A stretch of DNA of 64,000 bases from Aquarana catesbeiana (taxonomy: Eukaryota; Chordata; Amphibia; Anura; Ranidae). Location: contig NC_133328.1 of the NCBI RefSeq assembly GCF_042186555.1, positions 331,446,539-331,510,538 of the forward strand. The letters run 5' to 3'. A program made the translations under genes and the position numbers. Of this stretch, positions 44,048 through 55,474 are shown in pieces; positions within the stretch are counted from its first letter, which is position 1, and each line of letters opens with the position of its first letter. The notes under the pieces were generated by a model that was not told where the DNA came from, did not search any database, and saw only the letters and a program-made list of their open reading frames with translations.

Positions 44048-44530
44048 AGGGCTCTTTCACACTTGCGTTCAATTTTAAAGCAGTCTAAAAGCACATTAAT
44101 ACATCTTCAGAATTAATGAGAATTTAGGATGTGTTGTACAGGCATTCATGTTGTGTCAGGCAACACAAAATGCCCTTTGTGTTTTTTTTCTTTTTTTACA
44201 AGGCTAAAAAGGAAAATAATCACTTTGGACACTTTGCAACCACACCATAAACACACTGTAAGTGCCATAGGCACGTTTACAGTGCATTTAACCTGCAGTT
44301 GTGGTGCATTTCAATAGAAGTGAATGGAAGCAGCTGTAAAGTGTCAATGCCTGTCAAACTCTGCAGCCTTATTTTTACCTCCCCACAATGCAAAGCAATG
44401 TTATCGCTGCAGTGTGAATACCTCTATCCACTCCCTATTGTAACAATTTTGAGTGGCATTGATAGGCATTCGGGAAGCATTAAAAATGTGATCCAACCAC
44501 CTATTTTCAAATCCTGTGTGAAAGAGCCCT
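44048..44530. mobile_element. MITE with AGGGCTCTTTCACAC inverted ends
   Basis: The 483-bp segment begins AGGGCTCTTTCACAC and ends GTGTGAAAGAGCCCT, perfect 15-bp inverted repeats. There is no coding frame. I recognise this end from non-autonomous elements of frog genomes but cannot assign the superfamily confidently; a clear TSD is not visible. Confidence 0.8.
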
Positions 44531-44633
44531 AAGCCTGTCTATATGTGTGCATGCTTTCTATGTATGTGTGTGTTTATGTGCATGTGTATAAGCATGTGTG
44601 AGTGTGTGTTTAATATACCTCTGCGCTACCCCA

Positions 44634-44819
44634 GTTAAAAACACTTTGTTTGATGTCAGTACAATGACCCTCCCATTAGGAATCCGTGTGGAGATGGTGA
44701 AACAAGCAGACCAGGAAAGTTCTCTTTTTGTTCTACCTATGTACAAAAAGTCCAGACCGGAAGTGATACAAGAGACTGGGAAGTCATTGCACTGACACCA
44801 AACAAAGTGTTTTTAACTC
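44634..44819. mobile_element. ~186-bp foldback MITE abutting the Harbinger element
   Basis: AGTTAAAAACACTTTGTTTG at 44634 is matched by the complementary CAAACAAAGTGTTTTTAACT ending at 44819, and the arms extend to about 36 bp including TGTCAGT and CAATGAC. The right arm ends three bases before the Harbinger end at 44823. Confidence 0.82.
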
Positions 44820-44822
44820 TAA

Positions 44823-45800
44823 TGCCGCGTACTCACAATCGCACATTCCGACAACAAAATCCATGGATTTTTTCTGACGGATGTTGGCTGAAACTTGTCT
44901 TGCATACACACGGTCACACAAAGTTGGACGGAAATTCCAAACATCAAGAACATGGTGACGTACAACATGTCGGACGGCACTAGAAAAGGGAAGTTCAATA
45001 CCAAGTGTGCCACCCTTTGGGCTCCTTCTGCTAATCTTGTGCTAGTAGAAGTTTGGTGAGAGACGATTCGCGCTTTTCAGCCTCGTGCTTTTCAGATCAT
45101 TATTACTGCTCTTCAGTTTGTGCTTGTGGGTTTGTATCTGTTCTTCAGTGCGTGTAGTCAGTTCAGATTTGTTTGTCAGTGCGTATTATTATTATTATAG
45201 TAGGGTTTTTTTTCAATGCGCTCTTGTCCGCTCGTTTCTGAATTTCAGCTCACTCTTCTCAGGCCTTTCTGTTTTTCAGTGCTTTCTGTTAGTTCGTTCT
45301 GACCAGCCGACCGTTTTGAAGCCATGTTGCAGTTACGTACTCATCGTAGAGTTCGTGCTATGTGGGGGCTTGGTGTTGGGGTTCTTGCTTTGACCCAAGC
45401 CCAGTCCTTGAACAGGGTGGGGAGGAGTTCATGGATGAAGAATTGGTTGCTTCAGTGTGACTAATTCTCTCATATGCCTTTGTTGCGGGAGATCCATGAG
45501 AATAATCCTGATGATTTCAGGAATTATCTCTGGATGACAGACCCCGTTTTTCACCACTTGTTGGCTTTGCTGTCCCCTTATATTAGCAGGCAGGACACCT
45601 GCATGCGGCAAGCCATCACTCCCAAGCAGAGGCTAGTTGCTACGTTGCAGTACTTGGCGATGGGGAGAAGTCTCCAGGACATCAAATTCTCGACAGGCAT
45701 CTCCCCCCAGGCTCTGGGGATCATTATACCAGAGACCTGTTCTGTCATCATTCAGGTCCTGCAGAAGGATTACATTAAGGTAAGTTTTCTCCTTTAACAT
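44823..45800 (+). mobile_element. PIF/Harbinger element, 5' part with transposase exon
   Basis: It begins TGCCGCGTACTCACAATCGC, a Harbinger end, and its first ~200 bp match the left part of the MITE at 48588-49006 (ATTCCGACAACAAAATCCAT, CATCAAGAACATGGTGACGT). A transposase exon follows. No right end is found in the next kilobases, so the element is truncated, or its 3' half is beyond recognition in 45800-46590. Confidence 0.75.
45324..45779 (+). pseudogene. Harbinger transposase, first coding exon
   Basis: ATG at 45324 starts MLQLRTHRRVRAMWGLGVGV; an in-frame TAA at 45462-45464 interrupts it 12 bases before the ATG at 45474. The remainder reads RNYLWMTDPVFHHLLALLSP, then AITPKQRLVATLQYLAMGRS and FSTGISPQALGIIIPETCS, the N-terminal region of Harbinger transposases (helix-turn-helix side, before the DDE core). 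The reading ends at AAG with GTAAGT directly following at 45780, a good splice donor. The downstream DDE exons are not recognised, so it is inactive. Confidence 0.82.
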
Positions 45801-47193
45801 CACATTCTATGTATGTAATGTTTGCTAATGTATTGTATTTCATTCATCATTCCCTAATTACCATGATTGTAATATGCTGTGAATGTCTCCTTTGTCCTCA
45901 TGCATGCAGGAAGCTTTTAAAAACTTCCTTTTTTGTCCTTCATGCATATTTGCCTTCACTAACCTCACCTGCATGTTATCCTGGGCCCGTACACACCTAG
46001 CCTAGTCGCTTAACAATGTATTTTGTCAGCTACATAGTAGTACTTTAGCCTAAACACCCCCAAAAAGGTGTACAAATGTTATTTGTGTCTTTAAATTCAT
46101 GCAGAGTGCAAGAGGCTCTTTTTTGGTGTTCCAAAATCATTTTGAACCCTCCCTCCCCTAACCGCAAAAGTCAACCAATACCAATCCTCTATCTGCTGAC
46201 TTTGCCAAACCCATACACACTATACCTACCTCTTTTGTGGTCATATTTATGGATGAATTCACCAAAGCATGTAGTGCAAGGGCCTGCCCGAATACTTTCA
46301 AATGGTACTGTTTAAAGTTTTGTTCTCCTATTATCTTGAGAGGTAATTGCAGAATGTCAAAAAGTGCTTCAATTTGTACAGTGTGTATTTATATTTTTGT
46401 ATTATGACACTTCTCACCTGTCCAGTGGGCTGCCAATAGTGTAAGTAAGGAGGGGCTGGCCAAAGTAACACACATTATGTATGCATTCAACTCTCAATGA
46501 AGTGGAGAGGGTTACCTGTCCAAAACATCCCCCCCCTAACATTTTTACAATGGGCCATCAGAGGGGGTGAGGAATCCCCAGAGGTGCAATAGATGGGAAG
46601 CACATCCACATCGTCCCACCCCCCAGATCTTTTCTACACCCCAGTTCCTATGTTTTCACGAATAAGACATGGAAACAAAGCTAAGCGAAGTAACTATGCA
46701 CAAAAACATGCACAAAAACATAGGAACTGGGGTGCTTTAGACAGCATTTTTTCACACCTGCCTAAAACTTTGTACAGTATGTTTATTGTGTTAGTGTGTT
46801 TGTGTGTATTTATTTTATGTAAGTGTTTTTTGTTTAATGTGTGTAAGTGTATGTGTGTGTGTGTGTGTGTGTATGTGTGTGTGTGTGTGTGTTTATGGTT
46901 GTTAGTGTATATGTATTTAGTAAATGTGTGCTGGGGTCATGTCACAATTCTGTCACTGGAGACAACTGTCAGGGACAAGATCACTATGAAGATCAGAGGA
47001 AATACTGTATTCACCTGGATTCCACCAACTGAAACTATGCAGAATGTAACTTGATACTAATGCCAACCAGTGAAGTAGTCATAGGTGGACCCAGGTGAGT
47101 ACTGTATTTATTCTGCTGTGCCTATTTTAGTCTGTTTGATCACTAGAGCTTTAATGTGTGTGTGTTTTAATCATGATTGTTGATTTGCAGAGA
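45801..47193. other. Unassigned DNA with (GT)n microsatellite
   Basis: No exon is supported. It may be Harbinger intron and tail sequence: 46590-46720 contains a duplicated CACAAAAACAT and CATAGGAACTGGGGTG/CCCCAGTTCCTATG inverted pair. A GT microsatellite lies at 46851-46892. The frame at 46593-47054 runs through that microsatellite and is not a credible gene. Confidence 0.5.
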
Positions 47194-47848
47194 ATAAGGA
47201 TGGACTAAAGGTTTAGGCCAAACATAAGTTCAGCCCGAACATCGCCCATTTGTGTGTTCACGACACCCAAATTTTCTGTGCGCTCGGCAGCCCGGTGAGC
47301 GCACAGTTAATAGCTTGTTAAGGAGCTGGGCCAGGAAGCCGGCCACCGCATCCTTAACAACGGATGAGTCATCAGCTGTCAGTGGGCTTCCCCACTGACA
47401 GCTGCATAAAAAAAAAATAGTGCAGAATTAGCCGGCAATAGAGAAAAAATGGTGTGGGGGTTCCCTCCAAAATCCATACCAGATCCTTATTCTAGCATGC
47501 AGCCTGATAGATCCCGGCTCCCCCTATGTGAATGAGTATGGGGTACGTAGTAAAAAACTGTGTCATGTAAAAATAAAGAGCCAATTTTTGACAAGTCCCT
47601 TATTAAAAATGAAAAAAACAATGTCCCCTATTGTAGATCCATTGTACATCACGACGCCCTCCGCACCGTCGGACCCCCCCCCCAAAAAAAAAACGCTCCG
47701 CTTGCAACTAAGGCTAACTGCCAACTGCCTGCTCTGCCATCTGACGGTTCTTAAATAAGTAAGGGGCAGAGACACTTGGTGATGTCATCTTGTGGCACTG
47801 CCCCCTTGAGACATTACTGACCCAGCATGCATCACAGGGGTGTTTGGC
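47194..47848. mobile_element. Non-autonomous hAT-like repeat
   Basis: The left end TAAGGATGGACTAAAGGTTT and the right end GTTTGGCCCATCACTA form imperfect inverted ends of the GATGGGC type seen at 31612. The interior has GTGAGCGCACAG, GTCAGTGGGCTTCCCCACTG (a palindrome) and GTGGGGGTTCCC, similar in style to repeat A1. No coding frame is credible. Confidence 0.55.
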
Positions 47849-48587
47849 CCATCACTAGCAGAGAACTATCTTTCTTAGACTAACTGATATCATTGCAAAA
47901 AGGGGTGTCTTCTGACTCTGGTACTAGTGACAAAGGGAGCTATCTTCCTGAGACCCCTAACCACCAATACATAAGAGGCATTTTCCATCCCACATACCAC
48001 CAACCTCCCTACATTGGTGGTTAGTGGGAAGAAGAATACCTCCTCACAGGAAGTGGTGATCAATGGCAAGAAAAATGCCCCCCCCCCCCAACTTGCACTT
48101 TTACTTCTACTTAGAACAACACAGGCAGATGTAATTACGCTCACTAACCACCAATGTAATGGGAGATTCTTTGGTCCTCTGACCACCACTGTAAGGGGGT
48201 ATCAAAAATTTTGACATTGGGTCTTGTGATTTCTAGTTATGCTCCTGAGTTTATTTTGATAATATTCTTTCTTTTAAAAATGAATAAACATTTCACTGTA
48301 CATTTATTTAACTGGAAAAAATAATGATAGCACTTTTCACTACTAATTACAGCTTTTATTAAGTGAGGTGTTTAAAAAAATGGGAAAAGAAAAAAAAAAA
48401 AAACATACCCTCCAAGAAGGAAAATACAGGACTTTTGGTTGGCAACACAGACAAATTAAGCTAAAAAATGTGGATATGTATGAAATGCATACAAATCTTT
48501 ATTAACAGAGCAAAATGTCCATTAAATAATGAAGTGAATTGGTTAAAAGCATAAAAGCGACTGATGTAGATGTAGACTGTAGACTAA
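47849..48587. other. Unassigned DNA with ACCACCAATGTA-type short repeats
   Basis: ACCACCAAT or its complement ATTGGTGGT recurs several times between 47955 and 48170, so a small decayed array or foldback is likely. A C run lies at 48078-48089. 48240-48587 is A/T-rich and unassigned. There is no gene. Confidence 0.45.
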
Positions 48588-49006
48588 TGCCGCATACACA
48601 CGATCGCACATTCCAACAACAAAATCCATGTTTTTTTTTCGACGGTGTGTTGGCTCAAACTTGTCTTACATACACACGGTCTCACAAATCTTGTCGGACA
48701 TTCCGAACATCAAGAACGTGGTGACGTACAACACTTACAACGGGCCGAGAAAAATGAAGTTTAATAGCCAGTGTGTCTCTTCTGCTTGATTCGGAGCATG
48801 CGTAGAACTTTGTGCATCAGAAATGTGTACACACGATCGGAATTTACAACGGATTTTGATGGAAAATTTGAGAACCAGCTCTCAAATTTTGTGTGACGGA
48901 AATTCTGATGGAAAATGTCCGATGGAGCCTACACACGGTCGGAATTTCCGACAAAAAGCTCCATCGAACATTTTCCGTCAGAAAATCCGACCATGTGTAC
49001 GGGGCA
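48588..49006. mobile_element. PIF/Harbinger MITE, 419 bp
   Basis: It starts TGCCGCATACACACGATCGC after TAA and ends CCATGTGTACGGGGCA before TTA. The interior has repeated pairs such as GGAATTTCCGACAAAAAGCT and its inverted relatives. The left ~200 bp match the start of the Harbinger element at 44823, making that family the likely source. There is no coding capacity. Confidence 0.88.
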
Positions 49007-49420
49007 TTACAGTACAGAATGACCTTTTACCATGATATATATGGAGAAAATATCAAGAAAAACACAGGCTTACTGTGCACAGAGGCACCAAGAAAGACAC
49101 ATGGCACATTCATTTTTGCTAGTAAACATTCTTTTTCCACTTTCAACTGCAGCACCAAATAGGGTCTGTTCACACTAGTGTACATATTAGTGTGCAAAAT
49201 GCATCTGCACTGGTGCGCTTTGTACATGAATACTGCAATGAGTTGTTACAATGCATTATAGTGTGTGTGTTTTTTAAATTTTATTAAACTAACACTTCAT
49301 TGAACTCTATGCGCAACAGCATGTTGTTTTAAATTCTGTGTTATGCTGCATCAACATGCCAAATGCCTACATTTCCCCGAACAAACCAATGCATTAGTTT
49401 GGCGTAACTGAGACCTTTAA
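49007..49420. other. Unassigned DNA
   Basis: GGGTCTGTTCACACTAGTG near 49161 resembles an end of a short non-autonomous element of the same style as 44048, but no inverted partner was found. No gene is supported. Confidence 0.4.
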
Positions 49421-49904
49421 AAGGGTTGTAAATGTTCTATCCTATGCATTAAGGTGAATAAAACACCAGGCAGTCACCGGCCCCCTAGCCCCCTAGCCCC
49501 CTAGCCCCCCGATTTACTTACCTGAACACCTTCATTCAGTTGGCTGGGACATTCTGTCTCTCTCTCCACAGGCTCCCAGCTCTTGATAGGATAGATTGAT
49601 AGCAGCGCAGCCATTGGCTCTCGGTGCTGTCAATCAAATCCAATGACGCAGGTGCCAGGGGGCGGTGCCGAGTCCTGCATTTGCCCTTTATGGACACCAA
49701 ATGCTGGACTAGGGGGCGCGCCCACAAGGTAATCCCCCGGGACAGCGCTTCTCCCAGGGGGTTATCTGATGCAGTGAGGAGCTGCAAGAGCTGCTGGGGG
49801 ACCCCAGAAAAGCAGGTTCGGGGCCACTCTGTGCAAAACGAGCTGCACAGTGGAGGTAAGTATGATATGTTTGTTATTTATAAAAAAATACCCTTAAAAT
49901 CACT
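49421..49904. mobile_element. TTAA-flanked non-autonomous repeat (piggyBac-type target)
   Basis: TTAA at 49417-49420 and TTAA at 49905-49908 bound a 484-bp segment with loosely inverted ends (AAGGGTTGTAAATG, and AAAATCACTT at the other side). It carries a short CCCCCTAG tandem run at about 49480-49510 and a GC-rich centre. TTAA at both sides fits piggyBac-type mobility; the weak end similarity keeps confidence moderate. Confidence 0.5.
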
Positions 49905-50735
49905 TTAAGTCATACTATCTGAGATGGGAATGAGGGACACCTATTAGCAAAAGTATGTAGGTATAGGACACACCCCCTGCCACACCCCCTTAAAGGAGAA
50001 TTGTATAAAAAAAAGATTGGTTTAACCCAAAAGTGCATTTTTCCCACTACTATTCCTTTATACTGGCTTCTGGAATTTACAAATGCAGCCATTTATAAAT
50101 TGGATGAAAGATTTAGCATTGGGAAAACACTTTTTGAAAGATAAAAAGTGCATTTTATATACAACTATACAGATCAGACCAAAATGAGGGACAAATGAGG
50201 AGGAATGAGGGACAGAGGGACTTTGTTCTGAATGAGGGACAGTCCCTCAAAATCAGGGAAAGTTGGGAGCTATGCCTTAAGGTTTAGGCCTCACTCACAC
50301 AGGCATTCTGCATCATCTCAGCAGGAGAATGACATTGGTCCCCTGCTGGGACAGACTTGAACATAAATAGATGTCACATGTGTGACATTAATTTCCCTTA
50401 CATGTTTACTTACTCGCCTAATGGTTTAAAAACAGATCTGTGTTCACATAGGTAGAAAAATGTTTTGACATAGGTGGATCAACATCAGTTTACCTTCAAT
50501 ATTCACAATAATGAATGCTAGGATGACATAGAAGTCTTCCACAATAAAAAAATGACAAAAATGTTAAAAAAAACACACAAATGTTTTAATAAAGGTAGGA
50601 GTTGGTGTAGTGGTGGCTGGAGGGTGGGGCAGGAGATGTGTGAGTGAGTACTGCAACCTGGGGGGCAGAGGGGAAATGCAAAGAGCTATGGTAGATGACA
50701 GGAGGAGGATGAGACAGTGAGGGCAATTACATAGT
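49905..50735. other. Unassigned DNA with a GAGGGACA-rich fragment
   Basis: Around 50180-50260 AATGAGGGACA recurs three times and pairs with TGTCCCTCA-like text, suggesting a fragment of a short interspersed or foldback repeat. No gene is supported. The remainder is A/T-rich with a purine-rich stretch at 50590-50730. Confidence 0.4.
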
Positions 50736-51678
50736 TACATAGTTAGTCAGGTTGAAAAAAAACACAAGTCCATCCAGTTCAACCTTAAAAACAATAAATA
50801 AATAAAATAAAAAATATCGTACAATCCAATATACCCAATTTTATACCCTCAGTTGATCCCTCAGTTAAACCAGAGGAAGGCAAAAAACCCCCCGCAGAGC
50901 ATGCTCCAATTTGCTACAGCAGGGAAAAAATTCCTTCCTGATCCCCCAAGAGGCAATCGGATTTTACCTGGATCACTTTACCTATAAATGTTAGTACCCA
51001 GTTATATTATGTACATTTAGGAAAGTATCCAGGCCTTTCTTAAAGCAATCTACTGAGCTGGCCAGAACCACTTCTGGCAGAAGTCTATTCCACATTTTCA
51101 CAGCTCTTACTGTGAAGAAACCTTTGCGTATTTGGAGATGAAATCTCTTTTCCTCTAGACGTAAAGAGTGCCTCCGTGTCCTCTGGGTTGACCGTAAAGA
51201 GAATAACTCAACACCAAGTTCACTATATGGACCCCTTATATATATATATTTGAACATGTTGATCATATCCCTCCTTATTCTCCTCTTCTCAAGAGTGAAT
51301 AAATTCAGTTCCTCCAATCTTTCCTCATAGCTGAGCTCCTCCATGCCTCTTATGAGTTTGGTTGCCCTTCTCTGCACTTTCTCCAGTTCCCTGATATCCT
51401 TTTTGAGAACTGGTGCCCAAAACTGAACTGCATATTCCAGATGAGGTCTTACTAATGATTTGAACAGGGGCAAAATTATCTCTCTCTCTCCAGAGTCCCT
51501 ACTTCTCTTAATACAAAAAAGGACTTTGCTCGCTTTGGAAACCGCAGCTTGGCATTGCATGCTATTATTGAGCTTATGATCTACCAAAACCCCAGATCCT
51601 TCTCCACCACGGATTCCCCCAGTTGTACTCCCCCTAGCATGTATGATGCATGCATATTCTTAGCCCCCAAGTGCATAA
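50736..51678 (-). mobile_element. CR1/L2-like LINE 3' end, cut by the Penelope-like element
   Basis: On the minus strand it ends with CTAACTATGTAACTATGTAA, the short direct repeat typical of L2/CR1-type tails, preceded by GGTTGAACTGGATGGACTTG. The coding part continues to 51678, where the inverted arm of the PLE begins in mid-frame. The element is therefore older than the PLE insertion. Its 5' part is not found on the other side of the PLE. Confidence 0.75.
50991..51587 (-). pseudogene. LINE RT C-terminal region
   Basis: The frame starts at the RT thumb/connection (MVDHKLNNSMQCQAAVSKA) and continues with SLVRPHLEYAVQFWAPVLKK, IRELEKVQRRATKLIRGM and EERLEELNLFTLEKRRIRRD, the widespread tail of CR1/L2/Rex1-type RTs. 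It ends with FFTVRAVKMWNRLLPE. The frame can be extended upstream to about 51678. The catalytic RT blocks and the endonuclease are absent, so this is a 5'-truncated copy; the remaining 198 codons are open. Confidence 0.85.
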
Positions 51679-51776
51679 CAAAGCAGTTGATCACTTAAAA
51701 ACAATGTTTGGATATCAAAGACGCCAAATCTGTTGGTGGGCAATTAATCAAAAAAGTACCAATTGACCAAACAGCC

Positions 51777-51816
51777 ACTCTACATGTTTCACTCAGTTTG
51801 GAGCTTCCTCAGGAGT
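51777..51816 (-). ncRNA. Hammerhead-ribozyme-like motif, left arm of the PLE
   Basis: On the minus strand: ACTC (stem I), CTGAGGA, an extra A, GCTC (stem II), CAAACT loop, GAGT (stem II with one G-U), GAAA, CATG (palindromic stem III), TA, GAGT (stem I). All conserved core bases are in place. It is the arm-to-arm partner of 55435-55474. Confidence 0.7.
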
Positions 51817-52474
51817 TTTGGCAATACAATAAAGTAAGGTACACTGTAGATAATAGAGAAAACAGGAATAAAATGTACTGTTATAATTAATTCAGTTTAC
51901 AGATTATATATATGTGATTCATACACCTCAAAGAGCATCCAGAATATTCATAAATCAGCAAGATAATGTTGATACAACAGTGTTAGTAGTCTTACCAGGC
52001 TTCCGCATATGGAAGGCAAAATTGTATTTAATGAACCAAGCCAATGATTGGCATTAGTGATACAGGATATATTCAACTACGTCTCTCTCACATCAAAGGT
52101 TCCCATCATTTTTGGCCATAGAGGGATGTAAAGTTTGTGTATCCTTAATATAAGGAGAAAGTGTAAAATAAATAAGAAATTCAGGAATTTAGGGAGGGCG
52201 ACCATGCTGATCAAAATTATAAAAAATAAGAAGTACCTTTAATAGAATCAAAAATCTCTGTGCTGGAGGCACCACAACCTCATAGACAGATTACAAAGCG
52301 ACGTGTTGATCAGCATCCACTGGGGGGCCCTGCTTCATCATCTGGGAGTCATATATATATGAAGTTCCAGACGGTGAAGTTCAAAAATGTTTCTAAAGTA
52401 ACATGAAGATAGCAAGAAAAAAACAATAAGTAATGCAGTTCTGAACACAGCCTCTGTGTAAGTGATCAGATACG

Positions 52475-53830
52475 CATACACATACGCAGAAATGAAGCCC
52501 TCATTTCTGAAAACCCTGAGGTACCCAAGCAATACAAGCAATACAACAGGTTCATTCTGGACTTATTGTTATTTATCCTATCCAACAACATCTTTATGTT
52601 CGCTGGCTCCCACTACCTCCAGGTACAGGGGGTGGCTATGGGGACCAAGTGTGCCCCCTCCTATGCCAACCTGTATCTGGGGGGGTGGGAGCGCGAACTG
52701 TTTTTTAGGGACGATATGCAGACTCACTTTGAACAGATTCCTATATGGATAAGATTCATTGATGACATCTTCATTTGGCTGGGTGCGAAGGATACTCTTC
52801 TTTCGTTCCTTGACAGCCTCAGGATCAATAACCATAATTTGAAGTTCACATTTGAACTTAGTCAACACAATCTCACATTAGATGGCAGTATAGGTACGAC
52901 TCTATATTGCAAACCATCAGCAGGCAATTCCTTGCTTCATGCTACCAGCTCTCACCCTTTCTCTCTTATAACCAAATGTGCCCTATGGGCAGTATTTAAG
53001 GATCAAACGTAACTGTAGTGCAAACTCTGATTTTGAAAGAGAGGCTAAACTGCTTTGGTCGCGCCTACTTAAGCGCGGCTATAGCAATAAGTGCCTCAAG
53101 AAAGCTTACTTCAAGGCCAAAAACCAGGATAGAGCTTCACTTGTATACAACTCCAAACCCAAATCGGACCAATCCAGGTGTTCGCCTTATCACTTGGTTT
53201 TCAGGGCAGCACCAACAAGTGCGAGACATTATGAGAAAGTATTGGTACCTCCTAATGGGAGATGAAAATGTCGCCAAAAATGTGAAACCATACCCTGAAA
53301 TTACTTTCAGGCGGTCTCGATCTCTTAGAGACTCTTCGGTGCATAGCCATTATGACACTTCAACAAAAGTGTGCAATGAATCCCTCAAAGGCAGTAGACC
53401 ATGCCATCGATGCAATTTCTGCAGATTCATATATGCAGCACGCAGTATCCTGCTCCCAAATTGTCGTCTCTTTAGACCCAACTTCTCGGTTACATGCCAA
53501 TCTGTGGGCATTGTTTATATCATGCAATGCAAATGTCAAATATTCTATATCGGAAAAACCAAGCGACCCTTCTTCTGCCGAATAAGAGATCATGTCTCAT
53601 TGATACACAAGAAATGTATGGAAACCCCCATAAGTCGACTCATTGGTTTACAACATAATTTCGATAGTTGCTACATGCATTTTTTTGCCCTTGAACACAT
53701 CCCCCCTGGCGACGGAGGAGGGAACTATGACAAGGTGCTCCTTCAAAAGGAGGCATGCTGGATACACAAGTTATCAGCTTTAAAATACCCAGGTCTCAAG
53801 GACGCATTTAGTTATAAACCATTTTTATAA
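52475..53830 (+). pseudogene. Penelope-like RT C-terminal part with GIY-YIG endonuclease
   Basis: From about 52475 the reading is FILDLLLFILSNNIFMFAGS, VQGVAMGTKCAPSYANLYLG (PLE RT motif), and IPIWIRFIDDIFIWLG with the catalytic Asp pair. After a frame change near 52960 comes GQYLRIKRNCSANSDFEREA. The frame 53018-53830 then gives the C-terminus: Cys-rich CHRCNFC, VGIVYIMQCKCQIFYIGKTK, the GIY-YIG module, RIRDHVSLIHK, and YDKVLLQKEACWIHKLSAL with the conserved Glu. The RT N-terminal half is missing (truncation at ~52475). In PLEs the endonuclease primes integration. Confidence 0.9.
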
Positions 53831-54888
53831 AATGGTTTTCCCTTGTATATTTCCTCCTTTTTTTTTAAATTTTATTTAATTATTGATCTTTATTTTCACT
53901 GTGTGTTATATTCTACCTATATTGTATTTATCTGTATGTGTTTTTCCCTTTTTCCCATTTATTTGATACTATGCCATTTACAGGCTGCCTATCCAAAATA
54001 ATTAAAAAACAAAAACACTTTAAACCAATATAGACATATATATATATTTTTTTTTAAATAAAGAATGCACGATTTGTTTAATCTAGTCTCTCTCACTCAT
54101 TAGTATCTCGGTCAGTTCAATTTTGGTGCATACGGACGCCAGGGGCATTCACAAGGCGGGCAATTAACCAATCGCCCTCCACCTGGGTGCCTTGTTGTTT
54201 GGGGTGTCAGTTCTTGTTGGGTTGTCCCTGAACGGTGTTGATTCTTCATTCACCCACTGCACACTGTTCACAGATGTGCCTTTTTTGGATTAAATATATA
54301 CAGTTATACCCATCAATCTAATTAACATATGCTTTTCAGGTCTATTAATGTTGTTTTCAGCTTCAGTCCACAATACATATCTGATTACTGTATTACCTAC
54401 CATTCCTTTATCCCTTTTTCAAAATAGACATTGTGGCTTCATCTGTCTCCTACACACACTGCGTGCGCATTCCTTGTTGGCGCGCGCGCACAGCAGCTGC
54501 TGACACTCGCAACGTCATGCGTTTGGAAGCTACCACCCCCCTCTTTCCCATCTGCTCGCCCCTCCCTGGCTTCCTTATCACTCGTCTGCATCACGGCGGT
54601 GACGCCAGACGCCGCCGGGATGGAGGGATTGTAAAAGTGCGGTTTAAACACCGCCACATTCTGCTGCAGGCTCCTCATCACAGGGGAGACTTTATGTCTC
54701 TCCTCAAATTGTTACCTGCCGGTTCCCCTTAAACCAGTAAGTGTTCCTGCACAGCCATGTCTCACTTACACAGAGGCTGTGTTCAGAACTGCATTACTTA
54801 TTGTTTTTTTTCTTGCTATCTTCATGTTACTTTAGAAACATTTTTGAACTTCACCGTCTGGAACTTCATATATATATATATATGACTC

Positions 54889-54942
54889 CCAGATGATGAA
54901 GCAGGGCCCCCCAGTGGATTCTGATCAACACGTCGCTTTGTA
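54889..54942 (+). ncRNA. Degenerate second hammerhead-like motif in the PLE arm
   Basis: ATGATGA (first C lost), extra A, GCAGGG, a 14-nt intervening segment, TTCTG as weak stem II partner, then CAACACGTC where GAAACGCGTC would be expected. The layout matches the intact motifs, but core bases are changed, so activity is unlikely. A reverse copy lies in the left arm near 52285-52340. Confidence 0.4.
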
Positions 54943-55434
54943 ATCTGTCTATGAGGTTGTGGTGCCTCCAGCACAGAGATTTTTGATTCTATTAAAGGTA
55001 CTTCTTATTTTTTATCATTTTGATCAGCATGGTCGCCCTCCCTAAATTCCTGAATTTCTTATTTATTTTACACTTTCTCCTTATATTAAGGATACACACA
55101 CTTTACATCCCTCTATGGCCAAAAATGATGGGAACCTTTGATGTGAGAGAGACGTAGTTGAATATATCCTGTATCACTGATGCCAATCATTGGCTTGGTT
55201 CATTAAATACAATTTTACCTTCCATATGCGGCAGCCTGGTAAGACTACTAACACTGTTGTATCACCATTATCTTGCTGATTTATGAATATTCTGGATACT
55301 CTTTGAACTGTATGAATCACTTATCCATATTATATATATATATATATTCTGTAAACTGAATTAATTATAACAGTACATTTTATTCCTGTTTTCTCTATTA
55401 TCTACAGTGTACCTTACTTTATTGTATTGCCAAA

Positions 55435-55474
55435 ACTCCTGAGGAAGCTCCGAACTGAGCGAAACATGTAGAGT
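55435..55474 (+). ncRNA. Hammerhead-ribozyme-like motif, right arm of the PLE
   Basis: ACTC (55435-55438) can pair with GAGT (55471-55474) as stem I. Between lie CTGAGGA (55439-55445), A, GCTC (55447-55450), CGAACT loop, GAGC (55457-55460), GAAA (55461-55464), CATG (55465-55468) and TA. Predicted cleavage follows TA. Downstream of the GIY-YIG gene on the same strand, it is where PLE hammerheads are known to sit. The extra A at 55446 departs from the textbook core. Confidence 0.75.

Noticed and set aside
46593..47054. 153-codon plus-strand frame
   Set aside because: It runs through a GT microsatellite (Val/Cys run) and has no recognisable domain.
51708..51890. 60-codon frame repeated on the opposite strand at 55361-55543 as a conserved small gene
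   Set aside because: The identity is explained by the inverted arms of the PLE, and the segment overlaps the hammerhead-like motif.
54431..54732. GC-rich frames that might be a host exon
   Set aside because: They lie in the PLE 3' non-coding part between the GIY-YIG gene and the right arm, with no splice sites or domain.
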